Shown: positions 1 through 13,014 of the stretch, in pieces
How the letters are laid out: each line of letters begins with the position of its first letter
Numbering within the stretch: position 1 is the first letter of the stretch
NCBI GenBank assembly: GCA_005406025.1
Contig: BGZK01000701.1
Span: forward strand, 124,001-188,000
Direction of reading: 5' to 3'
Source: Eumeta japonica
Taxonomy: Eukaryota; Arthropoda; Insecta; Lepidoptera; Psychidae
Length of the DNA: 64,000 nt
Notes under the pieces: generated by a model
The model's database searches: none
Told to the model about the DNA's origin: nothing
The model's input: only the letters and a program-made list of their open reading frames with translations
Made by a program: the position numbers and the translations under genes

Positions 1-1760
1 ATTTATATTTTGGTAGAGTTGAAAATAGCTTTTACTATCCCGGCTATTCATAGCATATTTTTAATGAAAGACGCACAAAGATTAACTTTCATCGCAAGAA
101 ATGTTCGACATGGATAAGGTGTGTCAATGCAATGACCAAATTCTATTTACGCTCTACGTAGTTATTTAAATGAACATATTGAACCGGAAGGCTTTTCGTC
201 CATGCTCGTTCCGGCGGTCTCTTGTTTCATGGATCACAAATAAATAAAGCGTCAGTGGAGCACAAACAGTATCCGAGCGCGGACCGATACTCGGCTTCAA
301 ATATTTTCAAAGCGCGCGGCGCCGGCGCCGAGAACTTTGTTACTTATTCTGTGTAACTTGTCCGGGCCCGAGTTTTATTAGGATACTTGTAAAATTTCTT
401 CCTGTTCCAGTGGAAGTGCTCTCGCCTGATTAAACAAGACGAATTAGTTTTCGATACCCGGCCGGCCGGTGCGACTGCTTGTTGTTGCGCGGGCGAGGGG
501 CGGCGTCTACGGATTTATCGTCAGGAAGTTTTGTTTTGGTGCTGACATCAATTTTGAAGAAAAATTTCGTTAGGTGCGACTTGAGAGTAAACTGATTTTT
601 TTTTGAACGATTACAACTCTCGTTGAAAATTATTTGTTTACGCAATTTCCGCATCTATAATTGGAATTTAGAATTTTTCGCCAGATCAAAATGTTCAAGT
701 TAAATGTTGGCAATATTCGAAAACAGCGTCTTCATTTGTTAGTCTCTTATAAACTTAAGGATAAATATTTTATTAAGAACTAGCTTTGCCAACGCCTCCG
801 GCCGGGTAAACATTTAACTTGAATATTTTGGTGCGCTTTGTATAACAAATGAACGAATCCCTAATTTGTTATATAAAGCGATAACTCATTAACAATGTTT
901 ATTAAAAATTATTAAATTAATATAGAACTCCGCCCGAGTGGATATAAAACCTTTTTGAAGTGAAAACTTCTTTAGGCGCGTTGGGCATTTCTAAGATGGG
1001 AAAAACCCATCGAACTCGCGACACTTACCGTTATTCGTAACCGACACCGCTGTATATAAGTATGCATACATATTGACCCCGTTTACACAACATTTACAAG
1101 AGAGTTGAGTTTGGGTTGAAATACATTGATAATATAACTATATACATTAAAAACATATATTGTGTATATACGTACGATATAGACATATATTAATGTCGGA
1201 ACTTTTCGTATTGTATTTGTAAATTTACGTTTTAAGCAATAGTTCGCAATTTTTGTATGTAAAATAATATGCATTATTTTTCAAGTATAAATAGCGCGTT
1301 AAATGAAAAATGTATATAATTTTTATAGTAGTGCTTTATAATAATTAATAAAAAAATACTTTATTTAAAAGTATTTCCTGCACGATAAAATATTTCGTGA
1401 CGATTCCAAAAAATACACACGTAATTAATTGTTCAAGTTTTCACTTCTGTCGGCACTACCGGAGTGCCACGGTTTTTTTTAACGTTTTCTGTATAATGAT
1501 GTAAGTAAAATACCAATGAACTAATACAATGTTAAACACTTTATTAATAACTGGCTATACTCATGGCTTCGCTTAAGTCGATATAGAATTAATTACTTAT
1601 TTTTTTTATATCCAGCGATCTATTTTTCAGTCATGATTCTTATGTTGCTCTTTACTATTGAATTCTAACATAATTTATTACTTTTTAATTTAGTTGTACT
1701 ATCTGCCACAAGACCGAACAAAATAATTTACTCCAATCGCGCTTAAAAGTTACATGCATA
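1..1760. other. Non-coding AT-rich DNA with small GC patches
   Basis: No gene seen. GC-rich patches with dense CpG lie at 285-345 (containing CGGCGCCGGCGCCG) and 455-515, with a smaller one at 785-805. The rest is AT-rich, with ATATAC-type simple sequence at 1120-1200. Confidence 0.6.
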
Positions 1761-2222
1761 TTTTTGACGTGACAACGTCTTAAATTAGGTTGCGGCTGGG
1801 AGTCACTTTGAAAAGTGTAACGCTCGGTAACGTAACGATGAGTCACCGAACGAGAGAGCCCGCCAATGCCTTGCGTCTCTCCCACTCAACTATGATCGGT
1901 CTGCCGCGCGCGGCACTAGAATAGTGCATAGCTTGCAAATGTATTGCAAGTTATTGTATGTATATTTGTATATAAATACGTATGTATGTGTAAAGGTAAA
2001 ATAAAATTTTGTTAATATGAAATTCAGTGCGAGATTCTTTGTATAAATTAATGTTTTAAATATAATTCTTTGTATAAATAAATGTTTTAAATTGTTACTA
2101 TTATTTCATCCTTCTTCCTACTATACGAATGAATATTCACATTAAAATGATTTTACCATTCAAAGTCGTTGTCACGTAAACTTTCGCCCGTATACCGACT
2201 TTACAGGCAACCAAATTTTTTT
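1761..2222 (+). mobile_element. Young non-autonomous element, copy 1 (family shared with 60844-61316)
   Basis: This block is nearly identical, apart from a few single-base and short indels, to the reverse complement of 60844-61316, and similarity stops sharply at both ends. It opens with TTTTTGACGTGACAACGTC and closes with ACAGGCAACCAAATTTTTTTT. Near the two ends ACGTGACAACG and its reverse complement CGTTGTCACGT face each other, about 40 bp inside the right end. It contains an imperfect tandem duplication of about 30 bp around TTCTTTGTATAAAT (about 2035-2092) and a GC-rich head (1855-1915). No coding capacity is visible. The superfamily is unassigned: the subterminal inverted motif suggests a DNA transposon derivative, but a solo LTR or another class is not excluded. 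Confidence 0.75.
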
Positions 2223-3655
2223 TAAGTATCTGAATATCTGGTTATATAAAACATAACGAATATATGACGAATTTATAAATATGGCCCTTTTTGCGTGTTC
2301 ACAGTTCATAGTTTTGGGCGTATTGAGATCACACATTATTACGTCAGTGATCTATCTTAAATATTGTCTATTGACAGTATTTACATTTTCTTTTTTAAGT
2401 TTGTTCACAATAATGTGTGTTTATACTATTTTAGCTAAAACTGTTTTATTTCTTTTGCTTTATTGTCATGTATTGAACGTTGTAAACACACCAAACCATC
2501 ACAAAGATAATAAAACTTATTTACTGTATAGAGATTAACACTAGTATTTGTTTTTATTTAAAAAAATATCTAAACCGACGAATACTGAGTTTAAAAACAT
2601 AACAATAAAAAACAACTTTTGTGACTAATATTTTAAAGTTTTAGGGGAATTAAATTAGAAGAATAGGTGTCAATATTTTGTTCCTCATATTAAAGCAAAT
2701 CGATTTAAATGTTGCAGACAAATCGACCATAAACGTATTTTTAGTACGTTTATAATTTCTTTTGGAGATTCACTTAAATTGAAATTAAAATTAAAATTAT
2801 TGGAACTGAGATCAAAGTAATTTTGGAAATTAGATTACATATGCGGTTTTTATCGTATTATATGAAGCATATAAAATCTGAGTATCAAAACAGATTGTTG
2901 TAAAAAGCACACTTTATTTCGAATTTGCTATATTCTACATTTTTCAAGAATCACGGGAATAAACTTAGATTTTTTTTGACGTATCGTACGCACATATATC
3001 ACATAACATTACCAAAATTCTGTTAGTACCACACGTAATTTTCTTAGCGAGAACTCGACTTCGCACCAGCCACATCGCTAGACGCAAGCGGGTGACGCGG
3101 GCGGTTTTAACCTTAGAGTACGTCACGAAAATCGATTTCATACGAAACACACCGACGCCCGCAAAGTTTCGTCCGCCCGATTCGATTGCGAAGCGTAAAC
3201 GAGCTGCCGGCCCGTTCGTTCGAAAATGATCCGTTGCAATTACCGGGAGAAGGCAGCTCATCGGAAACTTCGGTAATAAAGTGCCGAGTTTGAGGCCTGC
3301 ACCGGCGCAGGCGACGACACGAGCGGCGACACGAGCGGCGACCCGAAATCGCGTATGTTGATAAAACGAGTGTCCGCATTTGCATCCCTCTTCTAGCGCG
3401 TATTCGTCCTGAATCAAAGTTTGTTATTGTTTTTGTTATGGTGTTTTCAGATAAAGGAACTCGAAATCGCCACTACATCGAGTGTTAATTTAGCGATGAC
3501 ACGAGTTATATTGTTTATGCACGTATTTGCAATAAAAGTAATCGACATCTAAACACATGAATCGAATTGAAGTGCCTGTTTGTGATTTCAAAACAACTGC
3601 GTAGTTTTTAGAGAATTATTTATACGTATCAAGCACCCAAACAACCCATTTTACA
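2223..3655. other. Non-coding; GC-richer block 3050-3400
   Basis: 2223-3040 is AT-rich with nothing recognised; an 85-codon frame at 2281-2538 has AT-rich, chance-like composition. 3050-3400 is a GC-richer block holding a CGAGCGGCGACA tandem duplication (3318-3345). It supports a 150-codon minus-strand frame that I do not accept as a gene. Confidence 0.55.
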
Positions 3656-3790
3656 TTTTTTCTTCGTCCGTCTGTCTGTTTATTTAATCGGGATAGTCTT
3701 CGGAACAGCTGCACTCGTCTTGATGGAACTTTCACTGAAAGATAGACGAGCTTATTGGGTCGCATATCTGGTACGTTTTATCTCAGAAAT
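3656..3790 (+). repeat. Degenerate dispersed repeat ('cgtctgtctgttt' module)
   Basis: The sequence reads TTCGTCCGTCTGTCTGTTTA, then TCTTCGGAACAGCTGCACTC, then TGGAACTTTCACTGAAAGAT. This order (CTGTCTGTTT, GGAACRGCTG, GACGGGACTTTCACTGGC) is a frequent lepidopteran non-coding repeat module. The identification is from recalled sequence style. Confidence 0.5.
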
Positions 3791-4675
3791 ATATAAGGTT
3801 TTTGTGTGAAAACTGAAAAACCCCTTAAAATGAGATAGTTTGATAGGATTTTAATCAAATGTTAAACTGGAATCGCAATCGAGAGCGATACTGAAGCAGA
3901 ATCTAGGTTAAGACGAGAGCAAGAAAATTTATGGATATGGCGTCTTCGGTTGATAAAAATGATGAAAGGATTCAAAAAGATGTAAAAGGGCAAATGTGAG
4001 TTCAAATAAAACTATTTAATTTAATACATGGAATTTTTTGTGTTTGATAAACAAGTATATAAGTATGATTGTAACACAACATACACCTTTAACAAAGAAT
4101 TTTATAAACAAAAAAGTTTATATATTATCTATGTTTATAATTTGTCAGTGAATTTATTGTAATAAAGATTTGGATAACGGCACACACATTATCGGATTTG
4201 TTTTATTTATGGGTAGCCGCTCGCCTGCAATACGCAGTAATATGCAGCATGCAACCCACTACACCGTCCCTCGAATCTGCTCTTCTAATGTAAATCTCTA
4301 TGTAATGAATTTAATATTAAATTGAGAAAATTAAAATTGAAAGTTTCTATTTATTTTAATCTCGGATTAATTAAAATACACAAAAGAAATAAAAAAAGTC
4401 TTGCGCGTAGATCTGCTTAACTGTATGTTTTCTATATTGGGGATATGAGAGTAGCGTATTCAGATACTTCCATGTATCCACATTGCTGGTCTATATGCCT
4501 AATAAATGACATTTTTGCATTGGTGTATGAATGGAGGATATTCACTTTTTTTTTAGTAATTACGCTTATAGGTTATCAAGAAGAATTCCGCGTGGGCATA
4601 AGCAATAGCGACGCATTGCCGTGAGCCCAAGCCAAAAAGTGTAACGCGGTGAATGGTTATAATTGAAAAACGTCA

Positions 4676-4870
4676 GGGGCAGGAGCGACGCCCCGCGGAG
4701 TCCCGCGGACGAGGGTCGCCGCGGGCGGCCTGTCAAAATACGACCCGAAGCGAAATTGAAAATTATTAGTGTTTGTACATGAGCGCAGCGGGCGCGTAGC
4801 CGGCTCCCGGCGAGCCTACCTGTGCGCTGATCGGAGGCGAGCCTAACGCGAAATTTAACGACGCATTTAA
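4676..4870. other. GC-rich island
   Basis: A CpG-dense core at 4676-4735 (GCCCCGCGGAGTCCCGCGGA) is followed by a moderately GC-rich segment. The DNA on both sides, 3791-4675 and 4871-5579, is AT-rich with nothing recognised. Confidence 0.6.
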
Positions 4871-5579
4871 AGTCCCCGTTCGCTCGAATGTTAAAAGTTT
4901 GCGAAAGTTACGATTACAACAAATAACCATTGGAGCGAAATACAATCGAGGTTCGGACGGTGCTACGAATATATTGCAAAACAAAATTGTGTTTTCGACA
5001 AGAAACGAAAGCAAGTACATTGTTTACAAGTCTTTACTTGTACTACAAAGGCTCTTGTAAATTGCTTCGTTTCGTCTGTGAAAGGTTGCCAAAATATTAA
5101 CAGGGTTCTGTTTATTCTTATGAGCTCGATTTGTATAGAAAGTTAAAGAAAAGTTTGTACCTAGAAGACATTTTATAAAAATAATAAAAATTTCATTTTG
5201 ATTATTCTTATTCCAAAAACCCATAAAATGGAAAGGTTTATTTATAAAAAGTAATAAATGTTTTAATACGAGGCGTCTTCTAAATTTGCATGATTTTTAA
5301 TTTCTTTACTATGTACTTTATTTTATTTTGCGAAGTAAATTAGAGATAATAATTGTTCAAGAAAGACGATCAGCAAAATAACGATACATGTATTTTATTT
5401 CTAAGGATGTATAAATTTTCCATTTATGATGTACAACACTTACAACATTTATTTACTTTTATACGATGCAATCAGTAAGACTAAGCATCAACTTCAATAC
5501 ATAGCCAAGTGCATGTTAATTGTATAACACAATTTACGTTACCACCTTGCAGTTGGCGTAATTTTGAAAATTAATTATT

Positions 5580-5634
5580 TCAAAGTGTATCAATACGGAT
5601 GTTCAAACCGAACATCCGTATTGATACACTTTGA
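5580..5634. repeat. Perfect 25-bp hairpin
   Basis: Bases 5580-5604 are the exact reverse complement of 5610-5634, with a 5-base loop (AAACC). A third partial copy of the arm (ACGTATTGATACACCAATGG) follows at 5645-5664. Such a perfect, unstable foldback is probably young. It could be a foldback transposon scrap. As RNA it would form a 25-bp stem. Confidence 0.9.
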
Positions 5635-7000
5635 TATACCAATGTACGTATTGATACACCAATGGTTTGCGATTTACAGATGTTATTTCACTGCAAATTC
5701 AATTTAGAGAAAAAAATAACCCGAGCCTAGGGAAATCAGAGCGGGACAAAACAAGCGAAATGTTTAAAGACAATGAATATTCATTTACTTTTTCTTTGTT
5801 GACATAATATTACAGGTATGGTATGTTTATTTGCAATACAAACAAATTAAATACTTTACGAGTTAGGATCTCGAGTTAGGTCATTGTCTTGTTGTATTAT
5901 ACGTCAATAATACACAATCGTCTATATAATTAAAAGAATAAGGATTGTTTTGTGACCATGTATGTATGTAATAATAGGGAATTTTATAGTTAAACTTGAT
6001 AGCATCGGAAAGGGATTAACTGATATTGGTGGCTTTTTATGAATTCATGTTTTTCGATGATAGTTAATTTATTGTGTTAAGTTAATAAAGTAGTTTTATT
6101 TGGCATCATAGGTTATTCGTTTATTTTCTAATTAAATTATTTTGTATATATGAATGTGGTTGATAGTCAAATACAGATTAAAATATAATAAAAAAATGCA
6201 AATTATACATATGAAAATAAAGAGTTTGTTTAAACTTCTTTGTAATCGTCACGTTGTGACTACTGGTTATTAGTGATAATTAACAAATTTTACTACGAAT
6301 CCTCATAATATGGTGTAGTTTATAATTGCACAATATGCATTTTGCATTCAAATAACTGCAACAGTCTGATAGCACTGTGATGCATGAAAGAAGTAGCATC
6401 GAAGCTATAATGATATGGGAAAGAAATAGTGAATGTGAAGAACACTTGTGGAGTAGCACCACCACACTACGTAGTGATGGACATTTATCAACTGTCAGCA
6501 CATATCTAAATAGTGCTTTTGTAAATAGTGAAATTGCTTTAAATTCTAATTAGAAACATGTCTATAAACTGGAAATCCTAAATATGTGTTTCTTGACGTG
6601 GAACGTCTTTAAAATCACACCGAAGGACATCAGATCAGAAAAGTGGACCGTAACGAAAAGGTCGGTAACGTCTTACCTTATTAACTACAAAATGATTAGT
6701 CTTAAAAACACAATCTAGGGTCATTATTTAGCTTATATAGTTAGCTTGGTGTTATGAGCTTGAGATAGCATCGTGATCTGTCACGTGGTAGGGGAGGGAC
6801 ATTGCGTAGAATGACAGAAACCGGCGTTTTCGTTCGATTCTATTTAGTATAACTCACGATATGTGATAGCACGGCGATTCCTTCGTGAGTTTATTAAGTC
6901 TATTAAGAAAAATTGATTAAAACAAAAATAAGTCCAATCTCAACAATAATTATAGCTAAATATAACCAGGATTGCATAAAAAATTATAAAAATTCAATAT
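5635..7000. other. AT-rich non-coding DNA
   Basis: Nothing coding is recognised. At 6592 the string TTGACGTGGAACGTCTTTAA resembles the left end of the 42680 element. I could not find a matching right end, so no element is called here. Confidence 0.5.
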
Positions 7001-7367
7001 GTGGGCCTCAGCCTATGCTAGAGCAAGACAGAAATGTGGATTAAGGCTGTTGTTGGAAAGAAGGGGTTACGGGCCACGCATAGATGTTCGATGCCGAGCA
7101 GGTGGGACGATTTCAAGAGCGACAGAAAGTTGCCACCGAACGTTCAGTAGACGACGCCGACTTCGAGAGCGACTCTACCGCTGCTGTACTTGTCGCCATT
7201 TAATGTCTGTTTTGTACTAAATTCCTTAGAACGAATTCAGCCTCTTGTTTTTATTTATGTCTATAGCATTAAAAGTATCTCGCTGATGCACACGCAGTCG
7301 TAGCCCCATCCGATTTTGTGTGCATTTTTGTGTGAATCTTTAAATTTTTGCAAAACCTAGCTATCGC

Positions 7368-7404
7368 AAAACGGTAAATAATATTAAATATTATTTACCG
7401 TTTT
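7368..7404. repeat. Perfect 18-bp palindrome with a one-base centre
   Basis: AAAACGGTAAATAATATT (7368-7385) and AATATTATTTACCGTTTT (7387-7404) are exact reverse complements around a single A at 7386. It lies in AT-rich DNA 165 bp after the coding-like patch at 7000-7203. Confidence 0.9.
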
Positions 7405-7489
7405 ACAGGTCGCCATTATTACCACTTGTTAATATTTTTTAATAGCATTTCCAATATTGAAAAAAATACTTGGAATGTCGAGCCGGGTC

Positions 7490-7810
7490 AGAAGTCGGCC
7501 GCGTAACCGAGTTAGTCGCGTTCCCCGGGGCGCAGTGGCCGGCGACGGCGCCGCGCGTAGTGGCACTAGCGCCGGTGCGGACGGAGCGCAAGCCCGCCCG
7601 GGAGCCCTGATGGGCGTATAAATCCAATTTGCGTGTTTCGACTTTCTCCGGCCTAAACGTTGGTAGCAATTAAGCGGGGCGTAAAGTGCGTCCCCGCCCT
7701 TCCAACCCTTTTTTGATCTCATTCCAATATCCTTCCTCTGTCCTCCTGCGGTTAATCGGCGCCGCGTATGTGTACGGGTGGCTGCGCACGCTGCGAGCGC
7801 CGTCTATTGG
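7490..7810. other. GC-rich island
   Basis: CpG-dense from 7490 to 7620 (for example GGCCGGCGACGGCGCCGCGC) and again at 7750-7810. Overlapping open frames on both strands follow from the low stop-codon density of GC-rich DNA. 7811-8774 and 8806-9180 are AT-rich with nothing recognised. Confidence 0.6.
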
Positions 7811-8774
7811 CGCTTTCGTATTTCTGATTTTCTACGTTGCTCGATATGAAAGAGTAGCGTCTGTCTAAGTGTAGTTATGGTGGAAAATAATGGATCCAAT
7901 AATATTAAGCTATGACAGAAAGTGATATGAAAAAAATAATTTCTATAAAAAAACAGCCTAATCAGTAAAGTATTTTTGAACATTTTTCTAGGTGTAACCA
8001 GTTGAAAAATCATAAAGGAATTGTGTCGGAAAACTACGAAAATGAGAAGGGACATTGCTTAAGTATAGTTGTTCTAATTGTTAAAAAATGCAGTTTTAGT
8101 TCCAATTACGGTATAAGATTTGCTTACAAAAATTAAAAAACCGAATAAGGACGTGTCGAACCAGCCTTAAAAAGGTTTCGTTATCTAAATCATCACATTA
8201 CCTAACTGTTATATTAAAAATGTGTCCCTTATTTTTTGTGGAAAATAAAATAAATAAGCTATTAAACAATGCACAAAAATAATAATATTACGTACAGAGT
8301 TATCGTATTGACTAGACCGATTGAACTCATTAGTCAGTCCTCCATTAAATTAAGCAACACATTTTATAAACACTTTATGCTCAAAAACATATTCAGTTTT
8401 TCAAGAAAAATGTTTTTGTTTAAATTTTTCTGTAAGATAAATAAGATATACTGTGATTTTTTTTTAAATATCTTTGATTCAGTAACTTTAAAGATAAAAG
8501 GAGAATGGGCAATTTCCGTATACTTTCTTTAATATAGTTTAAACCATGCAGGTGAAAATAATAAAGTTTCTATTTTACATAACAAACCTGGTAATTATGC
8601 TGTTATACGATGAGTTTGACCATATTTTTAAAATTTTGACTCTAATTACTAAACTATAAAATTGAAATTCGTTTATTTACGCTGTACATTCATAATGAGT
8701 CAACTAAATCTGCACATCTACTAAATTACAAATCTTTTAGAGTAGTAGATTAGCAGAAAATAGATTGAGATATC

Positions 8775-8805
8775 ATCGTATCTGTCTGAGACAGACAGAT
8801 ACGAT
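8775..8805. repeat. 14-bp perfect hairpin
   Basis: ATCGTATCTGTCTG (8775-8788) pairs with CAGACAGATACGAT (8792-8805) across a three-base loop. The arms contain a short GTCT/GACA microsatellite-like core. Confidence 0.85.
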
Positions 8806-9184
8806 ACGGCTTGTGTTTTTAAATAGAGCTTACATAACCTTTAACAGTGACGCAAATTAACTATAAACTGTGACGGTGGACAGTGATGCAAATCGAAAAA
8901 TCCAAATCACATTAAATTTCAATAGATATATTTACTGATACAATCGTGATTGATTAAAAATATTTACTAATAATTTTTAAGTGGTCCATTTATTTAGTAC
9001 ATAATAAAGAAATGTTACATTCGGATAAGTTTTACTATTGATTGATTGATTGAAGTCATAAAACGAATAAAACCAAAGCAGTGATTAGAGAGTAGCTATA
9101 TATTAAATTAACTGAAGGACAATGTAATCAACAGCAATTCGATGGGACATTTCATTAAGTGTCGCCTTTATTATAGAAATAACC

Positions 9185-9300
9185 GGTAACGCGAGATATC
9201 AATAAGGGCGCGTCGCCGTCGGCTCTACAGTGCATTGTGCGCCGGCGGCTCGGGCCGGCTCGTCTCCTTAAGGGCGCCGTCCTGGGCCGTGCGATTACGC
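9185..9300. other. GC-rich island
   Basis: GCGCGTCGCCGTCGGCTCTA, then GCGCCGGCGGCTCGGGCCGG, then GGGCGCCGTCCTGGGCC, sharply bounded by AT-rich DNA. A candidate regulatory block by composition only. Confidence 0.6.
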
Positions 9301-9814
9301 ATTAAAGATTTAGGATCTTCCAAGATATTTTATTCCTTGTTCTTATAATACGCTAACTACAATACAAAAACTAATTATGTAGGCATTGTAAGAAAACTTC
9401 AATTGAATTCTTCGTTTGAGGTTTCTTTATTTATATTGTTTTCTTTCATAAACATTTAGTGGTGCAGAAGGAATGTAGTAATAAAGAATATATTTTATAC
9501 CATTACAGTATAAAATTATGTTTTATTTTCGTTACATAGTAATTTACATATAAATAAATGTCTGACGGTAATTAAAAAAACACTATGAAATGTTTAAGGT
9601 AAGTGAAGTGCACTTATAACATGAAAGATCAATTTAATGTGAATTTTTCTATGTATCATTACGCGTTTAAGGCATTATTTAGTGTTTGCTAAAATGATGT
9701 TGTAACCAACCAGTCGAAAGAAATACAAACCGTTAGATAAGTAATTCTAAATAGTTCAACATCAATGCTAATCTAATATTACCTCTAATAATTTAATTTG
9801 TTTCTTTATTACGC

Positions 9815-10110
9815 ACGAGCCGTGCGCCAAGTGCTCCGCCCTTAAGCGACTTATTTATAAAGCGAGTGGCGCTCTATTATTCACCATGTTCCTTGGAGGA
9901 GTCCGCCTCGGTACGTAAATCATTATGACCCCGCGCGCCGAGCCGGGGCGCTACAAGGCGCGCCGTGTAAAGACTGAAACAATTATTGCTTGTTAGGGAG
10001 GCTTTCGCGCGCCGCGTCAGGGGAAATAATAAAGAACCTGTTCTACATCGGCGGCGCGGCGCGGGCGCCCCCGCCGCTTTTTCCGCTTCGGTCGCTCGTG
10101 CGCGACCGTA
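9815..10110. other. GC-rich island
   Basis: Two GC-rich patches (9920-9970 and 10005-10110, the latter GGCGGCGCGGCGCGGGCGCC). Long frames run here on both strands (150 codons minus, 82-87 codons plus). That pattern argues for base composition, not coding. Confidence 0.55.
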
Positions 10111-10489
10111 CGTTTGTTTCTGTGACGGTTGCCGATTTGTCGAATGTATATTTATATTTGCGTCGCCGAAGTCGATGTTCGATGTCGACTTTAAAAGTTG
10201 CACTCGTTCATCAGAATACGAGAATGAACCATAAATCACAAAAGTTCTTGTAACTTGTAACGGATTGGCATGTATTAATAAAAACGATATTTTTTGCGGA
10301 GTTCGTTCCAAAGGAAAACAATCGACCATTTTTTTTCAAAATTTAAATGTTTTGGAACGAAGTTCCTTATCGCGCGTTGTGAAAGGGGGCTAGACGGAAA
10401 AAATTCTTACGAAAAGTTGTCACGACACTTTTTGCTATTTTTAGATATGTCGTTATTTTACTGTGCGTTTATTGGCGCAAGGTGACGCG

Positions 10490-12990
10490 AGCTCGGCGAA
10501 TGGCGAGCGCTGATTGGTGGATCACACCGGATACGGCTGGCATGAGGCCGCGCGACTTGTCTACGACTTAGCGCGATTACCGAGAATCGGTCGGGATTAT
10601 TTTCCATTAACAAATATATGTCGGTAAAATATAAGAAATAAATCATAATAATCGTAAATTTTTTCGAAAATAGAATTAACAATAAGAACAGAAAATAAAG
10701 ATGATTGAAGAACAGATAGTAAGGAGTAAATGTCATAATTCCTCTACAACGATCACCAAACGATTTAAGTAGCATCTTATAATAAAACATATTCCTGTCA
10801 TAACACTTAAAGTACATTATATTTTTTTTTGCAAATTGTGTCGATTCTACATTAGCCGAAGAAACTTCGTTCCTACCTGGTGTCCCACGACACCACTCGT
10901 TTCTTTTTTCACATTTATCGCCCATTATTCGTTTATTTTATATTAAATAGATGGATTCGTTGCTACGTATTTGTTTATTAGAATTAATGCAAAGTAATCA
11001 TGTTTCTCTTACAGAAATTGTGTCCAATTGTAATGGATATTACATTGCAATAATAAAATTATACATTTGTAAATTTTAATTTATAATGCATATCTCAAAA
11101 ACATTTTATTTGAGACGTTTAAATAAGTTCTCATGGCATATTGATCGATTTTAAAAATAATTTAATGATTAGTGAGACATTTTTTTCACAAAAAGTACAC
11201 TGTTATGTCAAAACATTGACATAAATATATCTAAAGTTAAATAGGGAGATATTAATAGATTTTGTAAAAGATTTTATCAATTCCTAAATAGACATTACTA
11301 TACTTTAAGATAGCCATTACATATTTATATAAATAAATTTTGAAAATATCCAATGATATAATTATATGTAGATGTAGAATCTGTTTTAAATATGAAGTAT
11401 TAAATAGTACAGCTATTAAATGAGAATGAAAAACAATTATAGGCATAAAATAATGAAATATTATGAAAAATAATGAAAACTAATTAGAGAAATAATAATT
11501 ATAAGCGTTAGTTAATGAAATATTAAAGTATAAACAACAGTAAGAAAAATTTAAATTAAATCCATTAAAACTAGCAAAAGTAACGGGGATTTACATGTAA
11601 TAGTTTATGTATAGATTTACTGACGATTGACGTCCTTATTTTTTAATATTCTAAGCAAATTAAGGTTCATAATTTGATTTATTACATGGCTATGTAGAAA
11701 ATGGGGATTGTTTACTTTATTCCAATTAAAAATTTTCTTAGTTAATGACATAAAGAAAAAAATTAGTTGCCATATTTGCAAAATAATTAGACGTGTGATT
11801 CGTTTAAAATTGTGTTCCTTATTTTAGTAGTAATTTTTGAGATCCAAAAATATTTTTAGTAGAAAAATAATATTGCTATTGGTTTATTAATGCGACCAAA
11901 AGAAATAATATAAAAATATTTATTTTTATATAAAGCGGCTACAATGCCACAAGCTCGTCGTTAAATTGTTTCACAATATATTAATTATCTTTTTATAAAC
12001 AAAATTGATTGCTTATTTGATAATTTGCAAATTTGATAGTGATTAAAAATACTTTTATATTATCTTAATTGTAACCTTTATCTTTTAGATTCACTGTGAA
12101 AATATCATTAAAATATTGACGACAAATATTCAACTTGGCGATTGCGCGACAACAATTTTACAGATTGAAGGTTAAGCTTTGGCAAATCTTGACAGTGTTT
12201 AATTGGTATAAGCGATACAACGGAAGAGATATGAGGTTAGAGTATATGCTACACATGGCCAATATTATGGCCTGATTGAAATGATATATATAGTATTGGG
12301 ACAACTCACTTTATAAGCTACGATTTGTAAAAGGTTCAAAGTACACTGTACTTATAAACGTCCGACCCAGTTTGGTCTTCATATATAATACCTAAACATT
12401 TATGAAATATTCATCATGAGTGAACTGAAAATGAGGTTCATTTGCGAGTAAAAATCTCCAATACGCTGATTGCAAAATTTTCTAAAGATTTGGAGATCAT
12501 GTGGAAGATTTTCAACATTGGATAGTGATAAAATGAGAAATAGATACCTATTTTTTGTTAAGCTCAATAAAAGAAGACAGTGTTTTTATGAACGTGGAGG
12601 CGGGCGCTTGCGGAGGCCGATTAGAATCAGTCAGTGAATCAAGGAAGGTATGCAAAGATTGTATCGTATAGAAATCTACCAACTCCTTTTGTCCTTCTAG
12701 GGAATAGGCCTCTAAGTCTACTATCCGCTTAAAGTCGGAACATATATTTGACCTTTAGCCCGAGGCCGGCCACGTGTTATCTCCGGTTACCGCGTAGATC
12801 ATGAAACATTTATCTCGAGAACGTTGATTGTTTTCTTATAAAAATAGTTAATAATCTTAATATGTCTAACTCCAATTTATAGATGCACACAGAGTTATTA
12901 TCTTCCCCTTAATATATCCAATAGAAATGAAAGCCGTGCCGCGGAAATGCAAGCCTCAAGTATATCGTTCGCCTGACGCATGAAAAGCGA
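10490..12990. other. AT-rich non-coding DNA
   Basis: Nothing recognised apart from a moderately GC-rich patch at 10490-10590 and another at 12595-12800. The long stretch 10920-12580 is strongly AT-rich. Confidence 0.5.
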
Positions 12991-13014
12991 CTTGATCGTC
13001 GTTTAAAACGAGTA

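Noticed and set aside
2965..3417. 150-codon minus-strand frame
   Set aside because: It lies in a GC-richer patch, shows no motif, has low-complexity Ala/Arg/Val repeats from a CGAGCGGCGACA duplication, and a second frame of 90 codons overlaps it on the same strand.
6592..6700. Possible fourth member of the TTGACGTG element family
   Set aside because: Only about 20 bases at the left resemble the family. No matching right end (CACGTAAAAT...CAACCAATTTT) follows within a plausible distance.
9877..10329. 150-codon minus-strand frame
   Set aside because: Frames of 82-87 codons are open on the opposite strand over the same bases. This is what GC-rich DNA with few stops produces. No domain is visible.
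10458..10925. 155-codon minus-strand frame, the longest in the window
   Set aside because: The middle is an AT-driven Phe/Leu/Ile/Tyr run and the end is GC-driven. No consistent coding signature or motif.
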